NCBI RefSeq assembly: GCF_001813295.1
Contig: NZ_KV812035.1
Span: 98,206 to 162,205, forward strand
Direction of reading: 5' to 3'
Length of the DNA: 64,000 nucleotides
From: Streptococcus sp. HMSC072G04
GTDB lineage: Bacteria; Bacillota; Bacilli; Lactobacillales; Streptococcaceae
Below the pieces are notes generated by a model that saw only the letters and a list, made by a program, of their open reading frames with translations, was not told the DNA's origin and searched no databases. Shown piece by piece: positions 44,914-55,148 of this stretch (positions within the stretch are counted from its first letter, which is position 1; every line of letters begins with the position of its first letter). The translations under genes and the position numbers were made by a program.

Positions 44914-46989
44914 ATGTCTACATTTACTGCTTATTTAGATGACCAAGACCTGATTCGTATCCAAAAAGGAGAGGAGCATATCCTTCCTTTTTATTTGGAA
45001 ACAAACCAAGGTCGTCTTGCCTTAATCCCTGTCAAAACGTCAAGTGGAGCGACTGATACAGGAGACTATTTCTTAAGCCCTATTCCGCTTGAACTCGGAG
45101 AAGAGTACACCATCTACGATGCTGCTGGAAATTCTTCTATTCTCCACTATCGTCAAATTGTTCACAAACCCATTTTTGATCAAACCTTCACCTATAGTGG
45201 AGAAGATCTAGGAAGTTTCTACACACCAAGTCAGACGCAATTTAAATTCTGGGCACCCATTTCGCAAGATGTGACCCTCCATATCGAAGATCAGGTCTAT
45301 CCGATGAATCGTACAGAAAACGGTGTCTGGGAACTCGTGCTCAAAGGGGATTGGGAAGGAGCTGCCTACCACTATAAGTTTCGTGTCAATGGCCTAGAAC
45401 GTCGGATTCACGATCCCTATGCTCTATCCTCTTTAGCGAACTCTGGAGATAGCTTGGTCATCGACCGGAAGAAGATCACACGTCCTATCACGCGTGCCAC
45501 TCGTCAATTAAACCCAACAGAAGCAATCATTTACGAGATGAGCGTTCGTGATTTCTCTGTCCAAAAAGAGGCTGGCTTTAAGCATCCTGGTAAGTTTAAA
45601 GGCTTGACAGAATCGCCCCAACTAAATGGCCAGATCCTTGGATTTGATTACCTTCAAAAACTGGGCATTACCCATGTACAGTTACTTCCAGTTTACGATT
45701 TCGGTAGTGTCGATGAAGAGGATCAATGGAAAGCCTACAACTGGGGCTATGATCCTGTTCAATACAATGTTCCAGAAGGCAGCTATGCGAGTGATCCTAA
45801 CGAGCCTTATGCACGAATCCTAGAGCTCCAAGACACCATTGACACCTATCACCGGGCCAATCTGAGTGTCATCATGGATGTAGTCTACAATCACGTCTAC
45901 CAAGCAGATGAGTATGCTTTTGAACAGATCGTTCCTGGTTATTTCTACCGCTATAATGCAGAGGGAGAGCGGACCAATGGAACCTTCTGCGGAAATGACG
46001 TGGCAAGTGAACGCTCCATGGTGAGACACTATATCAAACAATCTCTCAAACAATGGGTTTCCCTCTACGGCTTTGATGGTTTCCGCTTTGACTTGATGGG
46101 AATCCTAGACATTCAAACCATGACAGAGATTGCAGAAGAACTCCGTGAAATCTATCCTAACATCTATCTCTATGGGGAAGGGTGGAAGATGGATACCGGC
46201 TTCTCTGAAGATCAGCTCGCTCACCAGTATAACGCGAAACGATTACCAGCCTTTGGCTTTTTCAGTGATAACTTCCGGGATACGATCAAGAGAACACTTG
46301 TAGCTGGTCACCGTCGTGAGAGTCAACATCCTGCGAATGATTTTGCGAACATTCTAACGGCGAATGTTGGAAAGCTAGGATCTGCTCATTTCACCCAACC
46401 TCAACAAGCCATTCAGTACGTAGAATGCCACGACAATGCAACTGTTTTTGATTATTTCCAACTTGAAAAGGAAGAGATTCGTCTAGAAGATCGAAAAGCT
46501 CTCTCACGATTAGCTCTTCATTTAGTGTTACTAGCTCAAGGAGTGCCGTTTATCCATGCTGGTCAAGAATTTTATCGCACAAAATGGCTCGAAGACAACA
46601 CCTATAACTTGCCAGATAGTCTCAACCAATTGGACTGGACATCCCTTCCAAAATGCCAAGTAGAAATTGCTTTTCTTGAAGAATTGATTGCTTATCGGAA
46701 ATCACAGCCACTCCTTCGTTTGAAAAAAGGGCAAGAGATTCGCGACTACTGTGATGTCAAATGGTTGTCTGATCATCATTTAATCTACACGATTGAGAAA
46801 GATCGTGAAAAAATAACGATTCTTGTCAATATCGGTGATCAAGAACAGACCTATCAACATCCGAGCGATAGTCAGCTGTTATTTGCCTATCCTCATGCCA
46901 ACCTAAAAACCCCTATTCCTAAAGGAAAGGAACTTTCTATTCCTGCCCATAGTTGGCTCCTTCTCCATGAAACTGAATCAACAAAATAA
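44914..46989 (+). CDS. pulA: Cytoplasmic type I pullulanase (GH13)
   Basis: A 691-residue debranching enzyme for alpha-1,6 links. An N-terminal region and a CBM48-like module (FKFWAPISQDVTLHI) precede the catalytic barrel, with the type I pullulanase signature YNWGYDPVQYNVPEGSY. The nucleophile Asp is in GFRFDLMG, the acid/base Glu in YLYGEGW and the third acid in VECHDNAT. It lacks a signal peptide and LPxTG, unlike the surface SpuA, so it acts on imported branched dextrins or internal glycogen. It starts 8 bases after malR, so it shares its transcript. Confidence 0.93.
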   Translation: MSTFTAYLDDQDLIRIQKGEEHILPFYLETNQGRLALIPVKTSSGATDTGDYFLSPIPLELGEEYTIYDAAGNSSILHYRQIVHKPIFDQTFTYSGEDLGSFYTPSQTQFKFWAPISQDVTLHIEDQVYPMNRTENGVWELVLKGDWEGAAYHYKFRVNGLERRIHDPYALSSLANSGDSLVIDRKKITRPITRATRQLNPTEAIIYEMSVRDFSVQKEAGFKHPGKFKGLTESPQLNGQILGFDYLQKLGITHVQLLPVYDFGSVDEEDQWKAYNWGYDPVQYNVPEGSYASDPNEPYARILELQDTIDTYHRANLSVIMDVVYNHVYQADEYAFEQIVPGYFYRYNAEGERTNGTFCGNDVASERSMVRHYIKQSLKQWVSLYGFDGFRFDLMGILDIQTMTEIAEELREIYPNIYLYGEGWKMDTGFSEDQLAHQYNAKRLPAFGFFSDNFRDTIKRTLVAGHRRESQHPANDFANILTANVGKLGSAHFTQPQQAIQYVECHDNATVFDYFQLEKEEIRLEDRKALSRLALHLVLLAQGVPFIHAGQEFYRTKWLEDNTYNLPDSLNQLDWTSLPKCQVEIAFLEELIAYRKSQPLLRLKKGQEIRDYCDVKWLSDHHLIYTIEKDREKITILVNIGDQEQTYQHPSDSQLLFAYPHANLKTPIPKGKELSIPAHSWLLLHETESTK

Positions 46990-47167
46990 GAGGCTGGGAC
47001 AATATTCCTAGCCTCTCAATTATTTTTGGATTGTAGAGCAAGACGCAGTGGTTGAGTGGGCTCTACTACGCTGATTTCATCAGTTTTTACAACCCTACTC
47101 AACTGTGCGGAGGTGGGACGACGAAATCGAATTCTAACGAATTACCGATTTCTGTCCCACTCTCTTA
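46988..47167. repeat. Intergenic three-hairpin repeat, copy 3
   Basis: The third copy of the 180-bp element, same orientation as copy 1. It begins at the pullulanase stop codon and ends 4 bases before the stop of the convergent YitT-type gene, so the whole intergenic region is the repeat. The first end stem here is AGAGGCTgGGA / TCCtAGCCTCT. It likely acts as terminator for both genes. Confidence 0.9.
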
Positions 47168-47170
47168 TTT

Positions 47171-48112
47171 TTATTCTTCTGTTTCCACAAAGCGTCCGAT
47201 GATATGAACGTTTTCTGAAATGGTGATAAAAGCCTGAGGATCAGCTTTTTTCATAATATATTTGAATTCATTGAACTCTGCACGCGTAATAACTGTCAGC
47301 AGAACCGCTTTTTCCTGATGGTTATAGGTTCCTTCTGCATTGTGGATAATGGTTGCTCCACGATGCAATTTTTTATGAATCTTTTCAATAATGGCATCTG
47401 GCTGGCTCGTTACGATCATTGCCTGCATCCGTTTTTGCTTGGTAAAGACAGCATCCGTTACTCGACTCGATACGAAGATAGTAATCATAGAGTAAAGAGC
47501 ATACTTCCAACCAAAAGTCAGACCAGCGATCAACATAATGGTCCCATTGACCAAAAAGGAGATACTGCCGACATTCTTTCCTGTCCGTTTTCGAATCGTC
47601 AAACTGACAATATCCGTTCCTCCACTGGAAATGTTGTTCCGAAGAGCAAAACCAATCCCTGTTCCCATGACAACCCCACCAAATAGGGCATTCATGATCG
47701 GATCGTTTGTCAACGTAATCACTGGCACGAACTGAATAAAGAGGGAACTCATCGAAACCGTAATAAAGGTAAAGATGGTAAATTTATGGCCAATTTGATA
47801 CCAAGCCACAATCATCAAAGGGATATTGATGGCATAAAAGGTCAAGGAAACGGGAATCGTAAAGCCAATAAAGCGTTGGCTCAGAACAGATAAAATCTGA
47901 GCTAGACCTGTTGCACCGCTGGAGTATACATGTCCTGGTTGAAAGAAGAAGTTGACGGCAATCGCTGATAGAAAACCATACAGCAAGGAAGCTGACACTT
48001 TTTCATCGTATTTCTCACGGGAGATGCTCTTCAGCACGCGCAATAATTTAATGTTATAAGCTAGTCGCCGCACATGATAGCGAAATAGCATATGAAAGCG
48101 AGTTTTTTTCAT
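47171..48112 (-). CDS. YitT-family membrane protein (DUF161/DUF2179)
   Basis: A 313-residue protein: basic N-terminus, five or six membrane helices (from about 45 to 215; YSSGATGLAQIL and NNISSGGTDIVSLTIRKRTG are the duplicated family motif) and a C-terminal cytoplasmic DUF2179 domain (AMIVTSQPDAIIEKIHKKLHRG). Function in the family is unresolved, with some members linked to ion or oxidative stress. The ATG at 48112 is preferred over a TTG at 48118, though no strong ribosome site is seen. Confidence 0.88.
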   Translation of the reverse strand: MKKTRFHMLFRYHVRRLAYNIKLLRVLKSISREKYDEKVSASLLYGFLSAIAVNFFFQPGHVYSSGATGLAQILSVLSQRFIGFTIPVSLTFYAINIPLMIVAWYQIGHKFTIFTFITVSMSSLFIQFVPVITLTNDPIMNALFGGVVMGTGIGFALRNNISSGGTDIVSLTIRKRTGKNVGSISFLVNGTIMLIAGLTFGWKYALYSMITIFVSSRVTDAVFTKQKRMQAMIVTSQPDAIIEKIHKKLHRGATIIHNAEGTYNHQEKAVLLTVITRAEFNEFKYIMKKADPQAFITISENVHIIGRFVETEE

Positions 48113-48187
48113 TTTCAATCCATCGATTAGAAGAAAAGGAAGATCTTAGAGCAACTGATTCCTAGACTTTCCCTTTTCTATCTTGTC

Positions 48188-49942
48188 CTATTCTTGCTCT
48201 GCTAGTTCTACTTGAAGATTTAACTCATCCAATTGCTTTTCAGAAACGACAGAAGGAGCTTGTGTCATTGGATCTGTCGCCTTGTTATTCTTCGGAAAGG
48301 CAATGACTTCCCGAATATTATCTTCACCTGCAAGAAGCATCACGAAGCGGTCCAAACCAATCGCCAATCCTCCATGTGGTGGGAAACCATAATCCATTGC
48401 TTCTAACAAGAAACCAAATTGTTCATTAGCAGCTTCTTTTGTAAATCCAAGCGCCTTAAACATCCGTTCTTGCAAGTCTTTATGATTAATCCGTAGACTT
48501 CCTCCACCTAATTCATAGCCATTTAAGACGATATCATAGGCAATTGCTCGAACTTTTGAAAGATCTCCTTCCAATTCATGCTCTGTTTCAGCTTGTGGAA
48601 GTGTAAATGGATGGTGAGCAGACATATAACGGCCTTCTTCTTCAGACCATTCAAACATTGGCCAATCCACTACCCAAAGGAAGTTGTATTGATTGTTGTC
48701 AATCAAGTCAAGCTCTTTCGCAAGACGAACACGCAAAGCACCAAGAGTTGCATTGGCTACTTCAAGAGTATCTGCTACAAAGAGAACTAGATCCTTGTCT
48801 TCTAACTGTAAAGCAACTGTCAAGTCACTTGTCAAGTCTGTCAAGAACTTCGCAACAGGACCGTTCAAAGCACCTTCAGCATATTTCACCCAAGCAAGAC
48901 CTTTTGCACCGTATTGCTTCGCAACTTCTGTCAATTTATCGATGTCTTTACGAGAGTAATGATCTGCTGCACCTTTGACGACAATCGCCTTAACTGCCGG
49001 AGCTTCTGAGAAGACTTTGAAGTCTACACCCTTGACAAGCTCTGTCAAGTCTTGGAGCAACATTTCAAAACGTGTATCTGGTTTATCTGAACCATACAAG
49101 GCCATAGCGTCATCATAATTCATCCGTGGGAATGGGAGTGTCACTTCAATTCCCTTGGTTTCTTTCATGACACGTGCAATCAAGCCTTCTGTGATATCTT
49201 GGATTTCTTGATCACTCAAGAAAGAAGTTTCCAAGTCGACCTGTGTAAACTCAGGTTGACGGTCTCCCCGTAAATCCTCATCACGGAAACACTTCACGAT
49301 TTGATAATAGCGATCAAAACCGGCATTCATCAACAATTGTTTTGTAATCTGAGGACTTTGTGGAAGGGCATAGAAATGACCCTTATTGACACGGGAAGGA
49401 ACCAAATAGTCACGCGCTCCTTCTGGAGTTGACTTAGAAAGAAACGGTGTTTCCACATCAATAAATTCTAATTCATCTAAGTAATTGCGTATCGAATGGG
49501 TTACTTTTGCACGGAGTTTGAGATTTTCCAACATCTCAGGACGACGAAGGTCTAAGTAGCGGTAACGAAGACGGGTATCATCATTGGCTTCAATTCCGTC
49601 CTTGATTTCAAATGGTGTTGTTTTGGCGGTATTGAGAACCGTAATAGCTTCTACCTTGAGTTCTACTGCTCCTGTAGGCAAGTTTGGATTAGCTTGTTCA
49701 CGAGCTTCCACAAGACCTGTCACTTCTACAACATACTCACTGCGGATGCTTTCAGCTGTAGCCATTACTTCTGCACTAACTGTTTCTGGATTGATCACCA
49801 ATTGCATGATTCCTTCGCGGTCGCGTAGATCAATAAAGATCAAACCACCCAAGTCACGACGACGGCTAACCCATCCTTTCAAGGTAATACGAGTTCCAAT
49901 GTGTTCTTCACGAACACGTCCAGCATACATTGAACGTTTCAT
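48188..49942 (-). CDS. aspS: Aspartyl-tRNA synthetase
   Basis: A 584-residue bacterial-type class II synthetase: N-terminal OB anticodon domain ([25 protein letters not shown]), catalytic core with motif 2 ([20 protein letters not shown]), the inserted GAD domain and motif 3 ([15 protein letters not shown]). It charges tRNA-Asp. No T-box was seen. Confidence 0.98.
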   Translation of the reverse strand: MKRSMYAGRVREEHIGTRITLKGWVSRRRDLGGLIFIDLRDREGIMQLVINPETVSAEVMATAESIRSEYVVEVTGLVEAREQANPNLPTGAVELKVEAITVLNTAKTTPFEIKDGIEANDDTRLRYRYLDLRRPEMLENLKLRAKVTHSIRNYLDELEFIDVETPFLSKSTPEGARDYLVPSRVNKGHFYALPQSPQITKQLLMNAGFDRYYQIVKCFRDEDLRGDRQPEFTQVDLETSFLSDQEIQDITEGLIARVMKETKGIEVTLPFPRMNYDDAMALYGSDKPDTRFEMLLQDLTELVKGVDFKVFSEAPAVKAIVVKGAADHYSRKDIDKLTEVAKQYGAKGLAWVKYAEGALNGPVAKFLTDLTSDLTVALQLEDKDLVLFVADTLEVANATLGALRVRLAKELDLIDNNQYNFLWVVDWPMFEWSEEEGRYMSAHHPFTLPQAETEHELEGDLSKVRAIAYDIVLNGYELGGGSLRINHKDLQERMFKALGFTKEAANEQFGFLLEAMDYGFPPHGGLAIGLDRFVMLLAGEDNIREVIAFPKNNKATDPMTQAPSVVSEKQLDELNLQVELAEQE

Positions 49943-50039
49943 TTCTAATTAATCTCCAAACTAATATTCTTCCTTCTATTTTACCATAAAGACCAGCAGA
50001 AAGTGGCCTTTAGCTCAACTTTTTCAGTCAGCAACTTCT

Positions 50040-50264
50040 TTAATTATCGTGGCTCTCTTCTTTCTTTTTGGGATTATCGTAGAGAGTGGGTGCTAGCACC
50101 TTCATTAAAGTCGCCGTCCCAAATCGCAAGACAGCTGCTGCTAGTCCAAAAATAGGGGATAGGTAGCGGAAAAAGAAATCTCCCCTAAGCACATAGGTCA
50201 TGCCACCCACAATAAAAAAGATGACAATTCCCTGAACGATTGCGTAAAACCAAATTTTTTTCAC
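50040..50264 (-). CDS. Small two-helix membrane protein (74 residues), function unknown
   Basis: The GTG at 50264 with AAGGAG six bases upstream is the best start. The frame continues upstream without support. The protein has two hydrophobic segments (about 5-25 and 32-54) and a charged tail (YDNPKKKEESHDN). The family is not recognised. It sits between aspS and the DnaA-box cluster, and its promoter would lie within or next to that cluster. Confidence 0.7.
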   Translation of the reverse strand: MKKIWFYAIVQGIVIFFIVGGMTYVLRGDFFFRYLSPIFGLAAAVLRFGTATLMKVLAPTLYDNPKKKEESHDN

Positions 50265-50293
50265 ACTATTCTCCTTTTCACAAACCAGCTGAC

Positions 50294-50431
50294 TTATCCA
50301 CTGTTTTTTATCACTTATCCACAAAAATGTGGATAACTTTCACCTTTTGCCTCCTCAAAAGAGGAAGTGTCTGGAGCATCAGGACTTGTTTTCATCCATT
50401 TACAAGGAAGTTTCCCACAACCTGTGGATAA
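50294..50431. promoter_or_regulatory. Cluster of DnaA boxes
   Basis: Perfect DnaA boxes are TTATCCACA at 50315-50323 and its reverse complement TGTGGATAA at 50328-50336 and 50423-50431. TTATCCACT at 50294-50302 differs at one base, and TTTCCCACA at 50411-50419 at two. The two forward and two reverse boxes are arranged partly as an inverted pair with a 4-base gap. dnaA and dnaN are not adjacent, so this is not the usual oriC context. Confidence 0.85.
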
Positions 50432-50473
50432 CTCTCTTGCTTATTTGTGACTTTCTCGTCACTTTCCTCACAA

Positions 50474-50509
50474 ATCAAGGAGCCAGGATTTGATCCTGCC
50501 CCCTTTGAT
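50474..50509 (-). terminator. Terminator-like hairpin after dltD
   Basis: Inner arms CAGGAT / ATCCTG (3-base loop) with outer AAGG / CCTT and ATCAA / TTGAT pairs. The T tract is weak. It starts 7 bases after the dltD stop on the minus strand. Confidence 0.65.
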
Positions 50510-50515
50510 CAAGCA

Positions 50516-51784
50516 TTATTTAAATTCGTCTGGTGTCCCTTTATATTGGGCCCAGTCTTTGCTGAAGAAGCGATCATTTAGATGGTAAGTTGGTGCTTTT
50601 TCAGCCTTTGTGACAAAGGGATTGACCGCTTTATCAAAGGCTAGCCAACCATTCCATCCCATATGAATCGTATCTTCCATAAAGTAGGGCTGATCACCAT
50701 CTTTAGAAAAGTCTGCAATATTGGTGAATCCTTGGCTTTCCAATTGGTAACGAATCTTTTGAACAGCCTGTTCATACTTTTCTTGGCTCAAGCCTGTGTA
50801 TTTCATCCATTTGGCATTAACTGGAGGAATGACAAAGATAACATTGGTCCGAGATTTAGCAAACTGGTCTAGAACCAACTGCAAGTCATTGTACTCAGGA
50901 GATTGAACATAGGATTCGTTTTTTTGGAAACCTTTTAGTTTCTTCAACTTCATTTTTAAACGAGTATTGTAAAAATGATTGCTGATTCCAAGGTCGTTGT
51001 TATTGGTTTTGACTTTTGCTTCAGCCGTTGCAATTTCTTCCAATTTCTCATATGAGAATTGATCTGGTAAATCTTGTAGACGTTTTTTAACCTTCTGATC
51101 ATAATTCCCATTTGTACGCGTTGCAAGATTACTAAACAAAGCATCTTCGCGTTGGACAAGGTGGGAAACAAACTGGTTCAAAGACTGATCAAATCCGGAA
51201 ATTTTCTTTCCTTGAGAAATTTTCGTTACAACACTTTGAAAAGCGACGTTTGGATACTGTTGTAATAGACGCTTTGCAGCATACTGGGATGCAGCATCCT
51301 GTTGGTGATTGGCAATAAAGCTATTCAACTGATCGCTATTAAAGAATTGTTGAAAAGCAGAGGAATCGTATCCCTTTTTGGTAAACCATTGCGGAGAAAC
51401 TACATAAACAGCTGTATTGTCCTTGAGTTCTGGCAAAATCTGTTGCATCCCAAAATACTGGTTCAAAGAAGCCGCACCGCGTTCTCCTAAAAAGTAGGGT
51501 CTGTAATTGCGGTCATATTTCTCAGCCAAAACTGCTGGATGCACCACATCAAAGCGCAACCATTCACTGGAGCCGAAATAAGGGACAAAGCGATGCTGTG
51601 GATCAGAAAGTGCTTCTTGTTTCTTTGTACGACTCTTGAATCCTTCTGCATTCAGACTAACCGCAGTTTTTTTCTCTTCGGTATAGTTGTGCTTATGATT
51701 GATTGGATAAAAGAATAATAAAGCTGTTACCATGAGGAGCGCGCAAAATACGGGCCCTAAAATCAGCCACAAACGCTTAAGCAT
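50516..51784 (-). CDS. dltD: DltD, D-alanyl transfer protein
   Basis: A 422-residue membrane-anchored SGNH-like protein. An N-terminal helix (5-26) precedes an extracellular domain with [18 protein letters not shown] (nucleophile serine region) and the C-terminal [14 protein letters not shown] (Asp/His region). It moves D-alanine to lipoteichoic acid outside the cell. The start overlaps the dltC end by 8 bases. Confidence 0.95.
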   Translation of the reverse strand: MLKRLWLILGPVFCALLMVTALLFFYPINHKHNYTEEKKTAVSLNAEGFKSRTKKQEALSDPQHRFVPYFGSSEWLRFDVVHPAVLAEKYDRNYRPYFLGERGAASLNQYFGMQQILPELKDNTAVYVVSPQWFTKKGYDSSAFQQFFNSDQLNSFIANHQQDAASQYAAKRLLQQYPNVAFQSVVTKISQGKKISGFDQSLNQFVSHLVQREDALFSNLATRTNGNYDQKVKKRLQDLPDQFSYEKLEEIATAEAKVKTNNNDLGISNHFYNTRLKMKLKKLKGFQKNESYVQSPEYNDLQLVLDQFAKSRTNVIFVIPPVNAKWMKYTGLSQEKYEQAVQKIRYQLESQGFTNIADFSKDGDQPYFMEDTIHMGWNGWLAFDKAVNPFVTKAEKAPTYHLNDRFFSKDWAQYKGTPDEFK

Positions 51785-52016
51785 TCTGAAGCTCCGTTAC
51801 ACCTTCTACGATCTTGTTAGCAGTATTCCAATCATCACGTCCAAATTCAGATACAGGAACACGGATGCCAAAGCGATTTTCCAGTTCTACAATCAATTCG
51901 ACTGTTCCCATACTATCAAGGACACCCGCATCAAAGAGATCCTCATCCATCATGTCTGAGACATCTTCCATAAACAATTCGTCAATAATTTCAATTACTT
52001 GTGATTTTACATCCAT
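51777..52016 (-). CDS. dltC: DltC, D-alanyl carrier protein
   Basis: A 79-residue acyl-carrier-type protein. The phosphopantetheine serine is Ser35 in GVLDSMGT. It receives D-alanine from DltA and delivers it to DltB at the membrane. It lies 15 bases after dltB with a good AAGGAG. Confidence 0.97.
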   Translation of the reverse strand: MDVKSQVIEIIDELFMEDVSDMMDEDLFDAGVLDSMGTVELIVELENRFGIRVPVSEFGRDDWNTANKIVEGVTELQNA

Positions 52017-52031
52017 TTTTCTATTCTCCTT

Positions 52032-53285
52032 TTATTTCAATTTTGGAAACCATTGTTGATCCAAGAATCCTGAGAAAATCAGGAAGGACAGCATCACTGT
52101 GTTAAAGGTGATAAAGATCCCTAAAGCTTTGGTCCAACGATTGTCCGGTATAGGATCCAATCCTTTTGCTTTTCTTTCTTTATTGATGGTCTTTTTCTTG
52201 CGAATCCAAGCATCATTGATGACCAGTCCTAGCCCATGGAAGAGCCCATAAGCGATGTAGTACCAGGTCACCCCGTGCCAGAAGCCCATAACCAACATAT
52301 TGATAATATAGGCAACATTTGAGGTGGTAATCCGGCTCTTGAATACTTTATTGCGCATCAATACCATCACGAGACGCATAAAGACAAAATCACGGAACCA
52401 GAAAGATAAACTCATATGCCAACGATTCCAGAATTCCTTTAAGTCACGTGATTTAAAGGGACGATCAAAGTTGATTGGACTTTTAATCCCCATCAGATTG
52501 GAAGCTGCTAAAGCAAACATCGAATAGCCCGCAAAGTCAAAGAAGAGGTCAAAACCATAAACATACATGACTCCCAGCGTTCCGATATTGAAGAATCCAC
52601 CTTGAGACAAGGCATAGGTCTGCACATGACCTAACAATAAGTGGCCAAAAATATGAGCCAGGATAAATTTATAAAGGAAGCCATACATGATATACTTAAC
52701 AGCTTGCTCCAACATATCCAATAATTCTTCACGCTCAGGAATGGTTTTATAATCCTCATTAAAACGCTTGAAACGATCAATCGGCCCACTTGAGAATGTC
52801 GGCATAAAGAGCATAAAGCGTAAGAATTCCCAGAGTGTGAATTCTTTCAAGACACCATCTCGCATTTCGATGATCATTCCGACAGCTCGGAAGGTTAAAT
52901 ACGAAATCCCTAAAAATCCAAACAAGGATTGGTGCCCGTTCTTGATCGCTGGCTCTACCTTAACAAAGATCAGGGGCAAGACAGACAAGAAAGAATGAAG
53001 ATAGAAAATCCACTTATTGTCCGCTTTTTGACGATAAATCTTGTAGGAATACACAATCAAGATTTGCCAGACTACGTAAAAGAGCAGGGCATAAATTTGC
53101 TTGAGATTCGAACCTGTCAGCATCAAAATGATAAAGATCAGACTCACCAATCCTTCATAGACCGGAAATCTCTTTTTGAAAAAGAGGCCCACAAAGATCG
53201 GCAAAAAAGCTAGAATGAGGTAGATAAAATAGATCGGTGTTCCATAGTGTTCTAAATGAGGGAGCTGTTTCAAAAACTCGATCAT
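52032..53285 (-). CDS. dltB: DltB, MBOAT-family D-alanyl transferase
   Basis: A 417-residue polytopic protein of the MBOAT family with the active-site histidine in [19 protein letters not shown] and the conserved [15 protein letters not shown] stretch. It transfers D-alanine across the membrane. Its ATG overlaps the dltA stop as ATGA. Confidence 0.97.
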   Translation of the reverse strand: MIEFLKQLPHLEHYGTPIYFIYLILAFLPIFVGLFFKKRFPVYEGLVSLIFIILMLTGSNLKQIYALLFYVVWQILIVYSYKIYRQKADNKWIFYLHSFLSVLPLIFVKVEPAIKNGHQSLFGFLGISYLTFRAVGMIIEMRDGVLKEFTLWEFLRFMLFMPTFSSGPIDRFKRFNEDYKTIPEREELLDMLEQAVKYIMYGFLYKFILAHIFGHLLLGHVQTYALSQGGFFNIGTLGVMYVYGFDLFFDFAGYSMFALAASNLMGIKSPINFDRPFKSRDLKEFWNRWHMSLSFWFRDFVFMRLVMVLMRNKVFKSRITTSNVAYIINMLVMGFWHGVTWYYIAYGLFHGLGLVINDAWIRKKKTINKERKAKGLDPIPDNRWTKALGIFITFNTVMLSFLIFSGFLDQQWFPKLK

Positions 53286-54832
53286 CGGTTGTTAACCTCG
53301 CTAATCAACCCTTTGATGTCGATTTTCCCGTTTGGTGTTAATGGCAGGCTGTCACGGTAAAGGAATTTTGAAGGCATCATATAAGACATCATGATGTTTT
53401 CTAAATCTTCCTTAATGGCTTTCGTGATATCAATTTCGCGCTCAAATTGTTCTTTGACGCCCTCTTTTAAGATGACATAGGCCAAGAGATTTTGGACCTT
53501 GTGATCCTTATTATAACGCGGTACTGCGACTGCTGAATCAATATACTTCGATTTGTTCAAGTTTTGAGAGACATCCTCTAGCTCGATACGATAACCGTTA
53601 AACTTGATTTGGAAGTCCATCCGACCACCATAGAGAAGAAGACCTTCATCCGTCATGGTTCCGACATCTCCCGTATGGTAGGCTGGAAGACCTTCAAATT
53701 CGAAGAAAGCTTCTGCTGTTTTCTCTGGATTATTCATATAACCTTTTGAAACGGCTGGGCCAGATACGATAATCTCCCCTTGCTCACCATTTGGCAATTT
53801 GTTTCCTGCCTCATCAATGATGAAGGTTGGAGAATCTTCTTTGGTATAACCAATTGGCAGACGTTTCAAAGTAGCTAACATCTCATCTGTTACGGCTACA
53901 GCCGAAAGAGCTACAGTTGCTTCCGTTGGGCCGTAGGCATTGATGATGCGTGCTTTTGGGAAACGCTCACGCAATTTCTGAGCAGTTTTAACGGTCAACT
54001 CTTCACCATCAAAGTAGAAATGGGTGATCCCTGGCATCTTTTCAGCATTGAAATCCTCAGACAACATGGCCATATCTGCGAAAGATGGTGTTGAAGTCCA
54101 GATAGCAATCGGAAGAGAAAAGATGGTCGCAAAGAGTTGTTTGAAGTCTTGAGTGATAGCTGATGGAAGAGCAAAAAGCGTTCCTCCAAGAGCTAAGGTC
54201 GGTGCCCAGTACATGACAGACAAGTCAAAGGAATAGGGCGGTTGCGCCAACATTTGCGGACGCTCTGGCGTTGCAAATTCCTTGTCCGTAATCATCCAGT
54301 TGGTAAAGCTGAGCAAGTTATCGTGCGAAATTTGCACCCCTTTTGGTTTCCCAGTTGTCCCTGAGGTAAAGATGATATAGTAGTTATCATCCCCTTTGAC
54401 CGGATGTTCCAAGTCATAGGCATTCTGAGCCGCATAAGCTTCACGCACTTGCTCCAATGACATGATTGGAGCAGCTGGGTTTTCCAATGGAAATTCATTG
54501 ATGGCAATAATCAAGCTTGGCTCTGCTACTTCAACAATGGCAGACACGCGCTCCAAGGCAGAGTGGCTATCAATTGGGATATAGGCATGGCCAGATTTTG
54601 TCAAGGCCACAAAGGTTGCTAACATTTCATATTCTTGACCACCAAAGACCACTACAGGTGACTTTTCAGGAAGTCCCATTTGATCAATGTGGGCAGCCAA
54701 GCTATCTGAATCAGCCTTCAATTGGCCATAGGTATGCTCCTCACCAAGGACATTGTAGACAGGATAGTCTGGTTGTAGTTGCGCATAACGTTCAATTGTC
54801 TCGATCATATCAGTAATTGGTTGGTTTGACAC
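53282..54832 (-). CDS. dltA: DltA, D-alanine--carrier protein ligase
   Basis: A 516-residue adenylating enzyme. Core motifs are [17 protein letters not shown] (P-loop), [22 protein letters not shown] and the C-terminal lysine in [12 protein letters not shown]. It activates D-alanine with ATP and loads DltC in the cytoplasm. The start is GTG at 54832 with AGGAG 10 bases upstream. D-alanylation lowers wall negative charge and resists cationic peptides. Confidence 0.97.
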   Translation of the reverse strand: MSNQPITDMIETIERYAQLQPDYPVYNVLGEEHTYGQLKADSDSLAAHIDQMGLPEKSPVVVFGGQEYEMLATFVALTKSGHAYIPIDSHSALERVSAIVEVAEPSLIIAINEFPLENPAAPIMSLEQVREAYAAQNAYDLEHPVKGDDNYYIIFTSGTTGKPKGVQISHDNLLSFTNWMITDKEFATPERPQMLAQPPYSFDLSVMYWAPTLALGGTLFALPSAITQDFKQLFATIFSLPIAIWTSTPSFADMAMLSEDFNAEKMPGITHFYFDGEELTVKTAQKLRERFPKARIINAYGPTEATVALSAVAVTDEMLATLKRLPIGYTKEDSPTFIIDEAGNKLPNGEQGEIIVSGPAVSKGYMNNPEKTAEAFFEFEGLPAYHTGDVGTMTDEGLLLYGGRMDFQIKFNGYRIELEDVSQNLNKSKYIDSAVAVPRYNKDHKVQNLLAYVILKEGVKEQFEREIDITKAIKEDLENIMMSYMMPSKFLYRDSLPLTPNGKIDIKGLISEVNNR

Positions 54833-54850
54833 GGCTAGGAGTCTCCTTTT

Positions 54851-54979
54851 CTAAAATTCGTTATAGATAAAGCCACCCTGACCTTGACCAAGGTAACTAA
54901 AGAAATAAAGTAGGGCTAGGAAAATGGCGAAATACAAGACCGTCTGCCCGATAAATTTATAAAGTGTTTTATGTTTCAT
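54851..54979 (-). CDS. dltX: DltX, small membrane protein of the dlt operon
   Basis: A 42-residue protein (MKHKTLYKFIGQTVLYFAIF ... GFIYNEF) with one membrane helix and the conserved C-terminal G-F-I-Y-N-E-F end typical of DltX. It is the first gene of the operon, 18 bases before dltA. In other Firmicutes DltX is needed for full D-alanylation. It was found by direct translation because it is short. Confidence 0.9.
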   Translation of the reverse strand: MKHKTLYKFIGQTVLYFAIFLALLYFFSYLGQGQGGFIYNEF

Positions 54980-55012
54980 AAGTTTCACTCTTCATTTTGA
55001 TTGTTATTCACT

Positions 55013-55042
55013 ATTTTACCATTTTTTATACCAAGTAAGCAA
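55013..55042 (-). promoter_or_regulatory. Promoter of the dltXABCD operon
   Basis: The minus strand shows -35 TTGCTT (55037-55042), an 18-bp spacer and -10 TAAAAT (55013-55018), 34 bases before dltX. Confidence 0.6.
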
Positions 55043-55065
55043 TTTTAAACATAGTGAGAATGTGG

Positions 55066-55081
55066 TAGAAAACGTTATCAT
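55066..55081. promoter_or_regulatory. cre-like site upstream of dlt
   Basis: TAGAAAACGTTATCAT fits the CcpA cre consensus at all but one fixed position. It is upstream of the dlt -35 and downstream of the S41-like gene end. CcpA control of dlt is only an inference. Confidence 0.4.
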
Positions 55082-55148
55082 TTCAGATCATTCAAGCCGT
55101 TTAACGAAAGCATTTTTCTTTAATCAGTTTTCTGGTTGAAATCCTATT

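Noticed and set aside
50294..50431. Chromosomal replication origin oriC
   Set aside because: DnaA boxes are present, but dnaA, dnaN and an obvious AT-rich unwinding stretch are not adjacent. A box cluster is the safer call.
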